From NCBI GenBank assembly GCA_947458405.1, contig CANGZW010000005.1, positions 1-64,000 of the forward strand: DNA of 64,000 bases, in the 5' to 3' direction. Positions 53,798 to 63,162 of the stretch are shown here, one piece after another. How positions within the stretch are numbered: position 1 is the first letter of the stretch; every line of letters starts with the position of its first letter. The position numbers and the translations under genes were made by a program. Source of the DNA: Leptospiraceae bacterium. Its GTDB lineage: Bacteria > Spirochaetota > Leptospiria > Leptospirales > Leptospiraceae. Below the pieces are notes generated by a model. It made no database searches, was not told where the DNA came from, and saw only the letters and a program-made list of their open reading frames with translations.

Positions 53798-56038
53798 TTA
53801 TTCTAAAGGTGGTGGTAAAATATAATCTGATATTACCTTAGAATTTTCCCATTTTCTAGATATTGAATACAATTCATTTCTATATGGTTCTATTGATTGA
53901 CCAGGATATAAATTGAATTTATTTAAGGGATCGTTAATTCTATCATACAATTCATACTCCACACCATCATGAGTTGGAATATAAATAAATTTATATTTTG
54001 AATTTATAATTGTCCTATGTTTAGAAAACGCTATTGAATCTCGATAAAATGGATCCGTAATCATTATTTGATAATTTTTCTCAGGCACAACTCTATGTAA
54101 CTTTAATATGTTGGGGTACATTATTCGCTGTCTTTGAAAAAAATGATCTCCAATATCGGAAAACCAAATTCCCGTTTCAGCGTAAACCATTCTATCTGCG
54201 TCCCAATTATTTTTACCCAAAATTTTCATGAGAGACTTACCGGGGTAATCTTTTTGTAATGGAATATCCATATAATCCATTATTGTGGGAAATATATCTA
54301 TGGAGCTAGTGATACCATTGAATGTACTCCAATTTTGATTTTCTTTTAATAAAGAATCCTGTTTTATTTTTTCTGTAAACTCTTCTGGAAACTTAATTAT
54401 TAATGGTACTCCAAGAACATTTTCACCTCTTAAATGTTCTCCATGTCCATGTCCATGTACATCTTCATAAAGACTCTCTCCATGATCACCTGTTAATATA
54501 ATTATACTATTATTATATAAATTACTCTTCTTTAATTGATTTATAAACTCTCCAAAATTATAATCAAAAGCTGAAATACTTTCGTCGAAAAGTGCTCTTA
54601 TCTGTTCGATATCTTTATCAGATGGTTTAGAATCATTAGTTGGATCCACAAATTTAAAGTATTTAAATTTTCCATAGTATTCAGGATCAGAGTACAACTT
54701 GTAATATGGGTAAGGAGGAGAGTATGGAAAATGTATCACAGAAAAAAAAGCAGTGACAAACACATTTTTATCTGAGTTCAATCTGATAAATGGTAATAAA
54801 TCTTTTAATATATATTTTCCATCTCCAAGATTAGAGAAACTACTTATTTCAGAGAAATATTGCCCTCCCCCCAAAGTTCCAGAAAGGATAGGCAAGAGAA
54901 ATATTTGAGGCTCTATGGCTTTTTGTATCAGTATTATTTCAGCATTAAAATTAGGAGCCTTTACTATTTTATAACCAAAATCAGCCCTAGGAAAAATATC
55001 TCCAGCAAAGTTAGAAAATACTGCTGACTCATAGCCTTTGCTTTGTAGAATTTTTCCTATTGTAGGAAATTTTTCACTACCTATATTTTCAACTTCCTCT
55101 GGAGCAGGAAACATATCTCTAATTTTGTGTTCCATACTATATTTACCTGTTAATAAATCTGTCCAGGAAGGAAATGTCCTGGGTATTGTAGTCAAATGAT
55201 CCTTAAAATTAAATGATCCTTTAATGAACTCATCAATATTAGGCGTAATGCTTTTTCCATTTCTTATAAATCCAATTTTATCTTTTCTTAAACTATCAGC
55301 TGAGATTATAAATATGGAGGGATTATTTGAAGATGAAATTGGAGATAATAAAAATTTATATTCATAATAAAATATGAATAATGAGAAAAGCATAGTAAAG
55401 GATAAAATAGATAAACTATATTTTAAATTTATCTTATAAGAAAAATTTGATAATATCTTATATCCTACATAGGATAATATCAATCCCACAAACTCTCCCT
55501 TTGAATGAAAGAGTATAAATATTATTACATAACATATTGTTATTAAATATATGAATTCTCTTTTCAATATCAATAAGAATAATATATATATTGTATAAAC
55601 CAAGAGAGATATATATATAATATATACATATATATATGGATTTGAATTATCCGTTAATAAATAAAGAAGAGAAAGTAAATATGTATGTTTTATATAAAAG
55701 AAATCTGAATACAATTGGGGATGCTCAACTACCGAAGAAGCTAATATTAAAATTAAAAAAAATGTACTTATACATAAAAATAAAAGATTGAAATATTTTT
55801 TATTGGGAAAGATAACATAAATTAATTCAGCTATAAATGATAAGTAAAAAAAATAAATGAAAAGTATTTTTAAATATAATAAAGATAGCTTATAAATAAA
55901 ATCTTGATTGAGATATGAAAGTAATTCATTTCCTAAATCATATCCCATAAATCTCAATGATAGATTTAGTATTAATGAAGATAAAATCAATATAAATGAA
56001 TATAAAATGGGATTGATAGTATTTTTAAATATTTTCAT
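53798..56038 (-). CDS. membrane-bound sulfatase/alkaline-phosphatase-fold hydrolase
   Basis: The protein has 746 residues with about five N-terminal membrane helices (about 10-230). A large extracytoplasmic hydrolase domain follows: SADSLRKDKIGF (metal Asp), TTIPRTFPSWTDLLTGKYS (nucleophile region), NFAGD, FFSVIHFPYSPPYPY and ILTGDHGESLYEDVHGHGHG. At the sulfatase formylglycine position (C-x-P-S-R) the sequence is T-F-P-S-W, so the nucleophile would be threonine, as in lipoteichoic acid synthases and phosphoethanolamine transferases. It may thus modify a lipid or glycan headgroup rather than hydrolyse sulfate. A degenerate peptidase-like gene lies 5 bases upstream. Confidence 0.83.
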   Translation of the reverse strand: MKIFKNTINPILYSFILILSSLILNLSLRFMGYDLGNELLSYLNQDFIYKLSLLYLKILFIYFFYLSFIAELIYVIFPNKKYFNLLFLCISTFFLILILASSVVEHPQLYSDFFYIKHTYLLSLLYLLTDNSNPYIYVYIIYISLLVYTIYILFLLILKREFIYLITICYVIIFILFHSKGEFVGLILSYVGYKILSNFSYKINLKYSLSILSFTMLFSLFIFYYEYKFLLSPISSSNNPSIFIISADSLRKDKIGFIRNGKSITPNIDEFIKGSFNFKDHLTTIPRTFPSWTDLLTGKYSMEHKIRDMFPAPEEVENIGSEKFPTIGKILQSKGYESAVFSNFAGDIFPRADFGYKIVKAPNFNAEIILIQKAIEPQIFLLPILSGTLGGGQYFSEISSFSNLGDGKYILKDLLPFIRLNSDKNVFVTAFFSVIHFPYSPPYPYYKLYSDPEYYGKFKYFKFVDPTNDSKPSDKDIEQIRALFDESISAFDYNFGEFINQLKKSNLYNNSIIILTGDHGESLYEDVHGHGHGEHLRGENVLGVPLIIKFPEEFTEKIKQDSLLKENQNWSTFNGITSSIDIFPTIMDYMDIPLQKDYPGKSLMKILGKNNWDADRMVYAETGIWFSDIGDHFFQRQRIMYPNILKLHRVVPEKNYQIMITDPFYRDSIAFSKHRTIINSKYKFIYIPTHDGVEYELYDRINDPLNKFNLYPGQSIEPYRNELYSISRKWENSKVISDYILPPPLE

Positions 56039-56043
56039 ATAAA

Positions 56044-57315
56044 TTAATATAATACAGGAAATTTCACTTCTGGCACAAAGAGTGGGACTTCTTGATTAGA
56101 TATTCTCCAATTTATAACACTCTGTAGGATATCTTTAAATGAGGTCTGTTCGATATTTAACTCTTTGGCAAGCCAGAGGTAATATTCTGTTTTTCTATAC
56201 AATCCAATTTGAAAGGATGATTTAATTGCAAGCTGAACAGATACCCCATCTTTAATTTCTAAATCAACTGCTTGTTCTGCATATTCTAATGACTTATGAA
56301 AATTTGAAAGTAAGTAATATTCTTCTGCTAATTTTTGATAGTATAAATGATATTTTTTATTCTCGGATATTGCTACTTCCATTAATTTAATTCTACTAGA
56401 AGAAACATTAGCATTTTGTAAGGAAGTAAAATAATTATAACCAACGGGTAAAGGTAATTGTTTTAACCAATCATTGAATCCTTTTTCTAGCTCTTTAATT
56501 GAGATAGTATCCCTAGCTCCCATAAAAGAAAATACATTATTATATGATTTTAATAGATTAATTCCTTTATCATTATATTCAAGATTATTGATATATTTTT
56601 TTAGAATATTACGTCCATTTGAATTTATATCAAATAGATATTTAAAAAATGCCCAATTATAAGGATAATAAAATTTACTTCTTTTGAACCATTCTCTTTT
56701 TTCTAATGTGAGTAACACTTGTAGTTCAGAATCTGAAGATAATTTCTCTGATTGTATTTTCTTTAGTCGTCTAAAATAATCAAACTTTAATGAAGGTGTA
56801 ATACTTTCATCTTCCTCTAAAAAAAAACTATTCTCAAAATATTCTTCCATCCCTTGTGTAAGCCAAACAGGTAACTGCTTTTTTTTATCTTTTAACATAG
56901 ACTCAACCAATCTATGCTGAAATGATCGAAAGAAAAAGTTTGAATTGGAATAACAACCCGCTATAGAAAATTCAGTCCATGAGTTTGATTTTATTTCTCT
57001 AAAATAAAGACTACCCTTACTAGGAATAGAGATAGATGATAAATAGCGAGAAAAGTCTCCACATGAATTAAATATTTGAATATGGATATTTATATTGGAA
57101 GATTCCCCTTTAATATCTGCTAGAAATTCATAAATTAATATCGAAAATCCTTCGGCATATTCTAGAAATAGCTTTGAAAAATCATCTGGTAAATTCGATT
57201 CAAGTTGTATTCTATCTGTTTTATATGATTTCAATTTAGGAAAATTATATTCCTTATCCTGTCCCTGTAAGGTTACCGAGAAAGAGATAATCAAAATAAA
57301 AATAAGCTTCCACAT
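56044..57315 (-). CDS. secreted degenerate metallopeptidase-like protein
   Basis: A signal peptide (about 1-19, ending VTLQGQD) leads to a 400-residue mature part. The region FFRSFQHRLVESML with LPVWLTQGMEEYFENS (about 128-165) matches the gluzincin/peptidase MA-like pattern of HExxH followed by WLnEGlAeYfe. The zinc motif is lost, however: H134-R-L-V-E138 instead of HExxH, and Q154 in place of the third ligand Glu. Short TPR-like repeats follow at about 310-390 (YYQKLAEEYYLLSNFHKSLE and YAEQAVDL). It is probably a non-catalytic protein-binding factor. It is cotranscribed with the sulfatase-like gene, 5 bases away. Confidence 0.72.
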   Translation of the reverse strand: MWKLIFILIISFSVTLQGQDKEYNFPKLKSYKTDRIQLESNLPDDFSKLFLEYAEGFSILIYEFLADIKGESSNINIHIQIFNSCGDFSRYLSSISIPSKGSLYFREIKSNSWTEFSIAGCYSNSNFFFRSFQHRLVESMLKDKKKQLPVWLTQGMEEYFENSFFLEEDESITPSLKFDYFRRLKKIQSEKLSSDSELQVLLTLEKREWFKRSKFYYPYNWAFFKYLFDINSNGRNILKKYINNLEYNDKGINLLKSYNNVFSFMGARDTISIKELEKGFNDWLKQLPLPVGYNYFTSLQNANVSSSRIKLMEVAISENKKYHLYYQKLAEEYYLLSNFHKSLEYAEQAVDLEIKDGVSVQLAIKSSFQIGLYRKTEYYLWLAKELNIEQTSFKDILQSVINWRISNQEVPLFVPEVKFPVLY

Positions 57316-57496
57316 ACTTAAACTTTCTTTAAAAATGAAGTATTATGTCATTAAAAAAAAGCCTTCGAAAATAGTTTTATTAGATGCCACAATTATTTAT
57401 AATAAATGTCTTTTACTATTTTCTAAATAGTGACCGATCTAGATATACTATTTATTTCCTTTACAGATATAAGTCTCAATTCAACATAATTTTATC

Positions 57497-58549
57497 ATGG
57501 TAATTTTCGATAAAATAAAATATATTTTTATTATACTGTTATTTTTATATCTAGGTTGCAAAGGGAGTAATAATATGAGAGATAATAAAGGAAGTTATTA
57601 TGATGGTAAAAATTTTTATAATCTTGATAACAGTAAAAAACCTCCATCCTTATCTGATGTAATTTATTGGCAGTCGACTAGAAATTTCATTAACCTACCT
57701 TCCCTGAATCCCAAAGATTATAATTTTGAAGTTTTAGAAAATCAAGGAGAATTAATTAAATCAAATAATTCTAAATTTAGTATTACATGGATAGGTCATG
57801 CAACTACACTAATTCAGTTAAATGGAAAAAATATACTCACTGACCCTATCTGGTCTGATAGATGTTCCCCAGTTAATTTTGCAGGTCCCAAAAGATATAC
57901 TAAGCCCGGGTTAACTTTCGAGAATCTTCCTAAAATAGATATAGTTTTAATTAGTCATAATCACTATGACCATATGGATTTACCCACACTAAAAAAATTA
58001 GACCAAAAATTTAACCCAATATTTTTTGTTGGACTAAAAAATAAAAATTTCTTAATCAATGAAGGATTGGATAGGGTTGTTGAACTCGATTGGTGGGAAT
58101 TATATAAAATGGATGAAATTAGTATCACATTTACACCAACCCAGCATTCAAGTGCTAGAGGTGTTTTTGATAAAGATACCACTCTATGGGGAAGTTTTGT
58201 AGTACAAGGTTCGAAAAATTCTTTTTATTTTGCAGGGGACACTGCCTACTTTCCCGAATTTAATGAAATAGGAAACAAATTTCCCGGGATAGATTTAGCG
58301 ATTTTACCTATTGGAGCTTACGAACCCCGTTGGTTTATGAAAGTTGTCCATATGAATCCAGAAGAAGCTATTCTTTCTTTTTCTAATTTAAAGGCAAAAT
58401 ATATGGTACCTATCCATTATCAAACATTTGTTCTAACAGATGAACCATTAGATGAACCCTTAAAAAAGACTAGAGAAATTTTTATAAATAAATTTAAGAG
58501 TACTGATCGTCTTTTAGATTTAAAAATAGGTGAATCTAGATTTTTTTAA
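57497..58549 (+). CDS. NAPE-PLD-like metallo-beta-lactamase lipoprotein
   Basis: The protein has 350 residues with a lipobox near the N-terminus (IILLFLYLGC) and is therefore probably envelope-anchored. The MBL-fold motifs are complete: FSITWIGHATTLIQL, LISHNHYDHMDLPTL (H-x-H-x-D-H), THLQH-type FTPTQHSSARG, FYFAGDTAYFPEF and MVPIHYQTF. The last two are typical of the NAPE-PLD/UlaG group that hydrolyses phosphodiester or lactone bonds. The substrate may be a phospholipid (inference). About 180 bases upstream hold no gene. It lies 35 bases before tmk on the same strand. Confidence 0.88.
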   Translation: MVIFDKIKYIFIILLFLYLGCKGSNNMRDNKGSYYDGKNFYNLDNSKKPPSLSDVIYWQSTRNFINLPSLNPKDYNFEVLENQGELIKSNNSKFSITWIGHATTLIQLNGKNILTDPIWSDRCSPVNFAGPKRYTKPGLTFENLPKIDIVLISHNHYDHMDLPTLKKLDQKFNPIFFVGLKNKNFLINEGLDRVVELDWWELYKMDEISITFTPTQHSSARGVFDKDTTLWGSFVVQGSKNSFYFAGDTAYFPEFNEIGNKFPGIDLAILPIGAYEPRWFMKVVHMNPEEAILSFSNLKAKYMVPIHYQTFVLTDEPLDEPLKKTREIFINKFKSTDRLLDLKIGESRFF

Positions 58550-58584
58550 TATAATGTAGTACAATAATTTTAAAGAAGATAAAA

Positions 58585-59163
58585 ATGTTTATAGTTATAG
58601 AAGGAATTGATGGAAGTGGAAAAACTTCCCTATCAAATAATTTAGTCAACAAACTCAATGAATTGGGCAAAAGTTCTGCTCGCTTTTCTGAACCCACAAG
58701 TTTCGAATCGGGGAAATATATTAGGAAATTTTTAAAAGGGGATATATTACTTTCAAAAAAAGAACAGATTGATGCTTTTATTTTTGACAGAGAAATCTCA
58801 GTCTTAAAAAATATTAAGCCTGCATTACAAGATAATAAAATAGTTGTTCTTGATAGGTACTACTATTCTACAGCGGCATACCAAGCCTCTGAAGATTTTA
58901 GTCCAGAGGAAATTTTAAATTTAAATTTAGAAAAAAAATTCCCCAAGCCTGATTTACTTTTTTATATCAACATCCCACCTGAATTAGCATATAAAAGAAT
59001 ATCTAGTAGAAATGACCAAAAGGAAATCTTTGAGTCCATTGATGAACTTACTAAAATAAACTCAAATTTTCATACTGTACTCCCATCTACAAAAATTATT
59101 CTAGATGGACTTTTATCTGAAAATGAATTAGTAAATTCGTGCCTTAAACATATATTAATCTGA
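58585..59163 (+). CDS. tmk: thymidylate kinase
   Basis: This 192-residue kinase converts dTMP to dTDP in DNA precursor synthesis. The P-loop is EGIDGSGKTSLSNNL (6-20). The substrate DR-type region is VLDRYYYSTAAYQA (about 91-104), the lid includes RISSRNDQKEIFES (about 138-151), and the base-binding segment SEPTSFESGKYIRKFL is at about 35-50. Length is slightly short for the family but complete. It is the second gene in a plus-strand pair and its end overlaps the first AIM24 gene by 9 bases. Confidence 0.9.
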   Translation: MFIVIEGIDGSGKTSLSNNLVNKLNELGKSSARFSEPTSFESGKYIRKFLKGDILLSKKEQIDAFIFDREISVLKNIKPALQDNKIVVLDRYYYSTAAYQASEDFSPEEILNLNLEKKFPKPDLLFYINIPPELAYKRISSRNDQKEIFESIDELTKINSNFHTVLPSTKIILDGLLSENELVNSCLKHILI

Positions 59164-59847
59164 GGTACTTGATCTTTTTTCTACAGGTCTAAATATATAT
59201 AAAAAGCTGGTAAAAGGAGAAATATTTTTTGTTTGAATCCAAACTTTTCCCTTGCCCTGAAACCTACAGACCAATCCTTCACCAGAGAAAAATAAAGATT
59301 TGTAACCACCCACTGATTTAACGTCATACGTCAACCCATCTGTAAATCCAATAATATAACCTGTGTCAACAACATAATCTCCATCGACATCCAACTCGAT
59401 AATTCCACCATACGCATTAAACCACAAATCTCCAACACCAGAACATTTGATTAAGAAAAAAGAATTGCCAGAAAAAAAACCTCTTTTGAACCCTTGCCAT
59501 TTAGTGTCTGTAGTAACGTTCATACTAGAGGCAACAAAAGCAGAACTTTGCAAATAAACATTTGTATTCTCTAAATAAATATGCTCCATATCCCCGGGAG
59601 GTCCTGGGGCTATATTTATTTCACCCTCTCCATTTTCAGCACTGAATTCATTGATAAATAAAGACTCACCAGTTAAAAATCTTTTAAATCCCCCAGTAAG
59701 TTTTGTTTTCATAACAATATTGGAATCCATGCTAGCCATAGCTGAGGCTTCTACTCTCAAAGTTTTTCCAGAGGGAATTTTTACATTCAAGAAAGCAAAG
59801 TCTGGCTTGGTTTCTATTTTAAATTGAAATTCTGATTTATTATTCAT
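59155..59847 (-). CDS. AIM24/TIGR00266-family protein, paralogue 1
   Basis: The first (most downstream) of three tandem AIM24-family genes encodes 230 residues. The beta-rich repeats start at KIETKPDFAFLNVKIPSGKT, continue with VEASAMASMDSNIVMKTKLT (the S-E-x-x-x-M-x-x-M-x-like signature), GFKRFLTGESLFINEFSA and GDYVVDTGYIIGFTDGLTYD, and end FSGEGLVCRFQGKGKVWIQT. No catalytic residue is apparent. In bacteria the family's role is unknown; the yeast homologue is a mitochondrial protein. It starts 10 bases after paralogue 2. Confidence 0.85.
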   Translation of the reverse strand: MNNKSEFQFKIETKPDFAFLNVKIPSGKTLRVEASAMASMDSNIVMKTKLTGGFKRFLTGESLFINEFSAENGEGEINIAPGPPGDMEHIYLENTNVYLQSSAFVASSMNVTTDTKWQGFKRGFFSGNSFFLIKCSGVGDLWFNAYGGIIELDVDGDYVVDTGYIIGFTDGLTYDVKSVGGYKSLFFSGEGLVCRFQGKGKVWIQTKNISPFTSFLYIFRPVEKRSSTSD

Positions 59848-59857
59848 TGTATCACCT

Positions 59858-60544
59858 TTATTCCTGTCTTGGCTTTAAATAAGGTCCGAGCTCTTTTCCA
59901 AATGAATTCGGATTATGTGATTGACACCAGATTCTTCCTTTTCCACTAAATCTACACACGAATCCTTCCCCGCTTAAAAAAGATCCAATAATAGAGCGTG
60001 ATGACTTTGAAATAGTAAAATTCAATGTTTCAGAAAAGGCTACAATATGACCTGTATCAACTATATATTCCCCATCTATATCTATGTAGTACATCATTCC
60101 AAAAGTATTTAAGATGTACTTACCTTTTCCGCTTAGCTTTAACCAAAAAAAACTTTCTCCGGATAATAAATTTTTAAATCCCTGCCAACCCACATCTAAC
60201 TTAACACCTTCTTCGCATGCAACAAAAGAGGAGGCTTGTACAATTAATGTTTCCCCTTTTGTTTCAAATTCATTCATATCGCCAGCTAAAGATGTTGATA
60301 AATAAAGCTCTCCACCTTTTGATCCTGCCGTAAACTCATTCAAAAAAAATGATTCTCCTGCCAATAATCTCTTAAAAGCTCCCAGAATTCCACCATTGGA
60401 GTTTTTTTTATGAGTTGTAGTTGCAATACTCATATCACCGGACATCGCAATCATTGATCCGGATTCTGAAGTAATAGTTTCACCTGAATCTAGAGTTAGT
60501 TTTGCGGCTGTATTACTAGGTTTGTGTACAAATTCTACTTTCAT
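59858..60544 (-). CDS. AIM24/TIGR00266-family protein, paralogue 2
   Basis: The middle of three tandem copies has 228 residues. Matching landmarks are LDSGETITSESGSMIAMSGD, FKRLLAGESFFLNEFTAG, LIVQASSFVACEEGVKLDVG and GEYIVDTGHIVAFSETLNFT, with the end SFLSGEGFVCRFSGKGRIWC. Identity to the neighbours is moderate, so they diverged long ago after duplication. Distances between the three genes are about 9-10 bases, so they form one operon and perhaps one hetero-oligomer. The ATG is preceded by AAGGAGATTTT, a good ribosome site. Confidence 0.86.
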   Translation of the reverse strand: MKVEFVHKPSNTAAKLTLDSGETITSESGSMIAMSGDMSIATTTHKKNSNGGILGAFKRLLAGESFFLNEFTAGSKGGELYLSTSLAGDMNEFETKGETLIVQASSFVACEEGVKLDVGWQGFKNLLSGESFFWLKLSGKGKYILNTFGMMYYIDIDGEYIVDTGHIVAFSETLNFTISKSSRSIIGSFLSGEGFVCRFSGKGRIWCQSHNPNSFGKELGPYLKPRQE

Positions 60545-60553
60545 AAAATCTCC

Positions 60554-61216
60554 TTAAAATAAATGAGGATTAATCCATGAGGCTAACCCTTCTAGACTTC
60601 TAGATTGTAGCTGTATTTTACCATTCCCACTTACTTTAGTGACGATTCCTTCACCACTTGTAATACTAGAAATAATTCCACCTGCCAAACGTAGAGATAA
60701 TTTTAAATGTGGCTCATAGGCAACTAAATACCCAGAATCAACAATATACTCACCAACAACCTGTTTTTCAATGATCCCACCATAGGCTCCATAAAAGAGT
60801 TTTCCTGTTCCTGATACTTCTAACTTAAACAAACCCTCTCGAGCAATAAATGATGCTAATCCCGCATATCTTATACCTAATTGAAGTCCGGGAGTAGAAG
60901 CTATATAAGCTCCTGGTTGCAAACATATTGATGAATTGTGCAAATCCATTTCCTTAATATTACCGGGAGTTGCTTGTGTAAGTGTTATACGTTTTGGAGA
61001 ATTAGATATATTTTTATATTCATTTATAAAAAAGGATTCATCTCCTAAAAATTTTTTTAACAATGCACTTATGAAATTACCATTCAATTTAGTTTGAATG
61101 TCAATATCTACTGCCATACTAGCCATTGCATCAGACTCAGCAATTATACTCTCGCCCGCTTCTAAATCAATATGTATATGAGCAAAAGATGGTTCTCCAT
61201 TAATTTGGGATTTCAT
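60554..61216 (-). CDS. AIM24/TIGR00266-family protein, paralogue 3
   Basis: The first gene in transcription order of the three tandem copies has 220 residues. Landmarks are IDLEAGESIIAESDAMASMA, ISALLKKFLGDESFFINEYK, SICLQPGAYIASTPGLQLGI and GEYIVDSGYLVAYEPHLKLS, ending ITSGEGIVTKVSGNGKIQLQ. The terminal GxGxIxLQS element matches its siblings. A ribosome site AGGAGTCTAA precedes the ATG. Between this gene and the M48 protease gene are 33 bases, so the protease could be in the same transcript and may process or assemble with these proteins (inference). Confidence 0.86.
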   Translation of the reverse strand: MKSQINGEPSFAHIHIDLEAGESIIAESDAMASMAVDIDIQTKLNGNFISALLKKFLGDESFFINEYKNISNSPKRITLTQATPGNIKEMDLHNSSICLQPGAYIASTPGLQLGIRYAGLASFIAREGLFKLEVSGTGKLFYGAYGGIIEKQVVGEYIVDSGYLVAYEPHLKLSLRLAGGIISSITSGEGIVTKVSGNGKIQLQSRSLEGLASWINPHLF

Positions 61217-61249
61217 TTAGACTCCTAAATAATTTATTAATATATATAT

Positions 61250-62368
61250 TTAATACTTCTTTTGAATACTTTTTAAATCTATTATTATTTTGTTAAATTT
61301 TCTACTTTTGACAAGATCGATTTCTTTCTCTAGAGATTCAATTCTTTCTTCTGTTCCCGGATGAGTACTTATGAATTGAAACCAACTTTCTGATTCCAAA
61401 CCTTTTTCAGAGTTTTCAATTTCCTGAATCTTTTTAAAAAAATCAACCATTCCCTTAGGATCAATATTGGAATTGATTAATATATTAAATCCTTTTGCAT
61501 CTGCCTCTCTTTCATAATCCCTCGAAAACTTAGAGGCTAGTAAAATTCCACTATTCTGAGTCAATATAGCCAATAATCCAGAAATATCTCCAAGTAAAGT
61601 CTGAACAACTAGAAATATTCCAACTGAATTAATTAATTGTCTAACTCCATGTTTTTCCGTGACATGTGAAATTTCATGAGCTAAGACTCCAGCAATTTGC
61701 TCAGGAGTTTCTGCTTTTTTTAATAATTCAGTATGAATTATTATTATACCCCCGGGAAGCGCAAATGCATTCACCCTATTATCATCCATGATATATATTT
61801 CAAAATCATATCCTGAGTCTTTACAGGCAAGAACCAAGGGCTGTATGATTGGATCTAATAACTGAATATCTGCTTTATCTTTGTATAATTTTTTACCTTG
61901 AGTTATTGATTTAAAAATCGTATTACCTAATTTTTTTTCCCATGTCAAGGGAACCTGTGATGCGATAAAAAAAGTGACTGTCTCTTTAAAAAAATAAAAA
62001 CCATATATAAGTGAGGTGATAATTAAAGAAATTATGACTAAAATAGTTGATATAAATATTAATTCTTTTTTTCTATTACTATTCAGTGAAGCAAATGAAG
62101 TATTGTCCCTAATTGATTTATCTTTTAAAATCGACTTATCTGATGTATAAATACTCCAATCTGGAAGAGACGAATTTTCAAAAAATATTAAGTTATTACC
62201 TGCCCCACCCCTTTTAGAAATAATTCCTTGAAACGGAATTATAATTTTATCATCCTCGGTTTGAAATACAAGAGAATCCTTCTCGAAATATATTTCTCCA
62301 GCAATTCTTTTATTGGTAAGATTATCATTTAGACCAACCGCAAAATATTTTTTTGAAGATTTGTTCAT
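61250..62368 (-). CDS. M48-family zinc metalloprotease, membrane-anchored
   Basis: The 372-residue protein has an N-terminal beta domain (about 1-95), one membrane segment (about 103-130) and an M48 peptidase domain with the zinc motif HEISH (231-235). The third ligand is in DYEREADAKG at about 288, and VNAFALPGGIIIIHTELL (199-216) is the typical element before it. Homologues act as HtpX-like or BepA-like quality-control proteases on the membrane. The extended N-terminal part before the membrane helix is not typical of BepA (TPR at the end). It lies between the YdcF gene and the AIM24 set. Confidence 0.88.
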   Translation of the reverse strand: MNKSSKKYFAVGLNDNLTNKRIAGEIYFEKDSLVFQTEDDKIIIPFQGIISKRGGAGNNLIFFENSSLPDWSIYTSDKSILKDKSIRDNTSFASLNSNRKKELIFISTILVIISLIITSLIYGFYFFKETVTFFIASQVPLTWEKKLGNTIFKSITQGKKLYKDKADIQLLDPIIQPLVLACKDSGYDFEIYIMDDNRVNAFALPGGIIIIHTELLKKAETPEQIAGVLAHEISHVTEKHGVRQLINSVGIFLVVQTLLGDISGLLAILTQNSGILLASKFSRDYEREADAKGFNILINSNIDPKGMVDFFKKIQEIENSEKGLESESWFQFISTHPGTEERIESLEKEIDLVKSRKFNKIIIDLKSIQKKY

Positions 62369-62388
62369 TTTAAACTCTCCACAAATTT

Positions 62389-63162
62389 TTACAAATATCC
62401 TTTGTATTTATAAACTATTATTCCTACCCATTCTTTTAAAGCAATCGTACTTATTTCTAAGTATGAAGGAGAAGGTATAATCGTATCCCAATTGAATGTA
62501 TCTATCAATGATTTATAATCTGTTGGGTAGGGGCTCACATTAAAACCTTGCTTTACGAAAACTCCGTGCGACCTTCTCATGTGAAAAGCAGATGTAATTA
62601 ATAAAATATTATTTTTTCCAGTTTTATTGAGTATCTCTTTTGTATATAAAGCATTTTCATAAGTATTTTTGGATTTATTTTCAAATAACAGACTATTATC
62701 TGGAATACCGAAATCAATGAAAAACTTTTTAGCATAGAAGGCTTCATTTAAATCCTGTTGAAATAAAATCCCAGACCCTCCAGTGAAAATTATTGTATCA
62801 GATACTTTTTGATTGTATAGTAAAATAGCTTCTGTCATTCTCTCTGAACTTGATCCCATTTCAACAATATCTCTATAATAACTTAAGATATTTATTGCTC
62901 CACCTAATACTACTATAGCATCATATTTTTCTAATTTATGTTTATCTAATGGAGGATAATCTAACTCAAGACTTCGTATTAAAAACTGACTTACAGAAAA
63001 AGTTGAAAAAAAACTTAGTATAAATATAGGACTTAGCATTAAAATTTTATTCTTAAAACCTTTAATAAAAAAAGAATTTATTATACTAATAATTATTACT
63101 ACTGTAAATGGATAAAAAAACAAAGTTAATACTTTAGAGAAGAAAAAAAATAAATCATCCAT
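62389..63162 (-). CDS. YdcF/ElyC/SanA-family (DUF218) membrane protein
   Basis: The 257-residue product has two N-terminal hydrophobic segments (about 10-32 and 38-60) followed by a DUF218 domain. Its motifs are YDAIVVLGGAINI, ERMTEAILLYNQ, IIFTGGSG, ENKSKNTYENALYTKEIL and LLITSAFHMRRSHGVF, of which the last is the family's nucleophilic/acid core. ElyC and SanA influence lipid-linked glycan carrier and outer-membrane integrity in E. coli. Here it overlaps the alpha/beta-hydrolase gene by 8 bases and precedes the protease gene by 20 bases. Confidence 0.85.
   Translation of the reverse strand: MDDLFFFFSKVLTLFFYPFTVVIIISIINSFFIKGFKNKILMLSPIFILSFFSTFSVSQFLIRSLELDYPPLDKHKLEKYDAIVVLGGAINILSYYRDIVEMGSSSERMTEAILLYNQKVSDTIIFTGGSGILFQQDLNEAFYAKKFFIDFGIPDNSLLFENKSKNTYENALYTKEILNKTGKNNILLITSAFHMRRSHGVFVKQGFNVSPYPTDYKSLIDTFNWDTIIPSPSYLEISTIALKEWVGIIVYKYKGYL

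Noticed and set aside
55570-55650. TA-dinucleotide-rich tract that looks like a simple repeat
   Set aside because: It encodes a Tyr/Ile-rich membrane helix of the sulfatase-fold protein; AT composition explains it.
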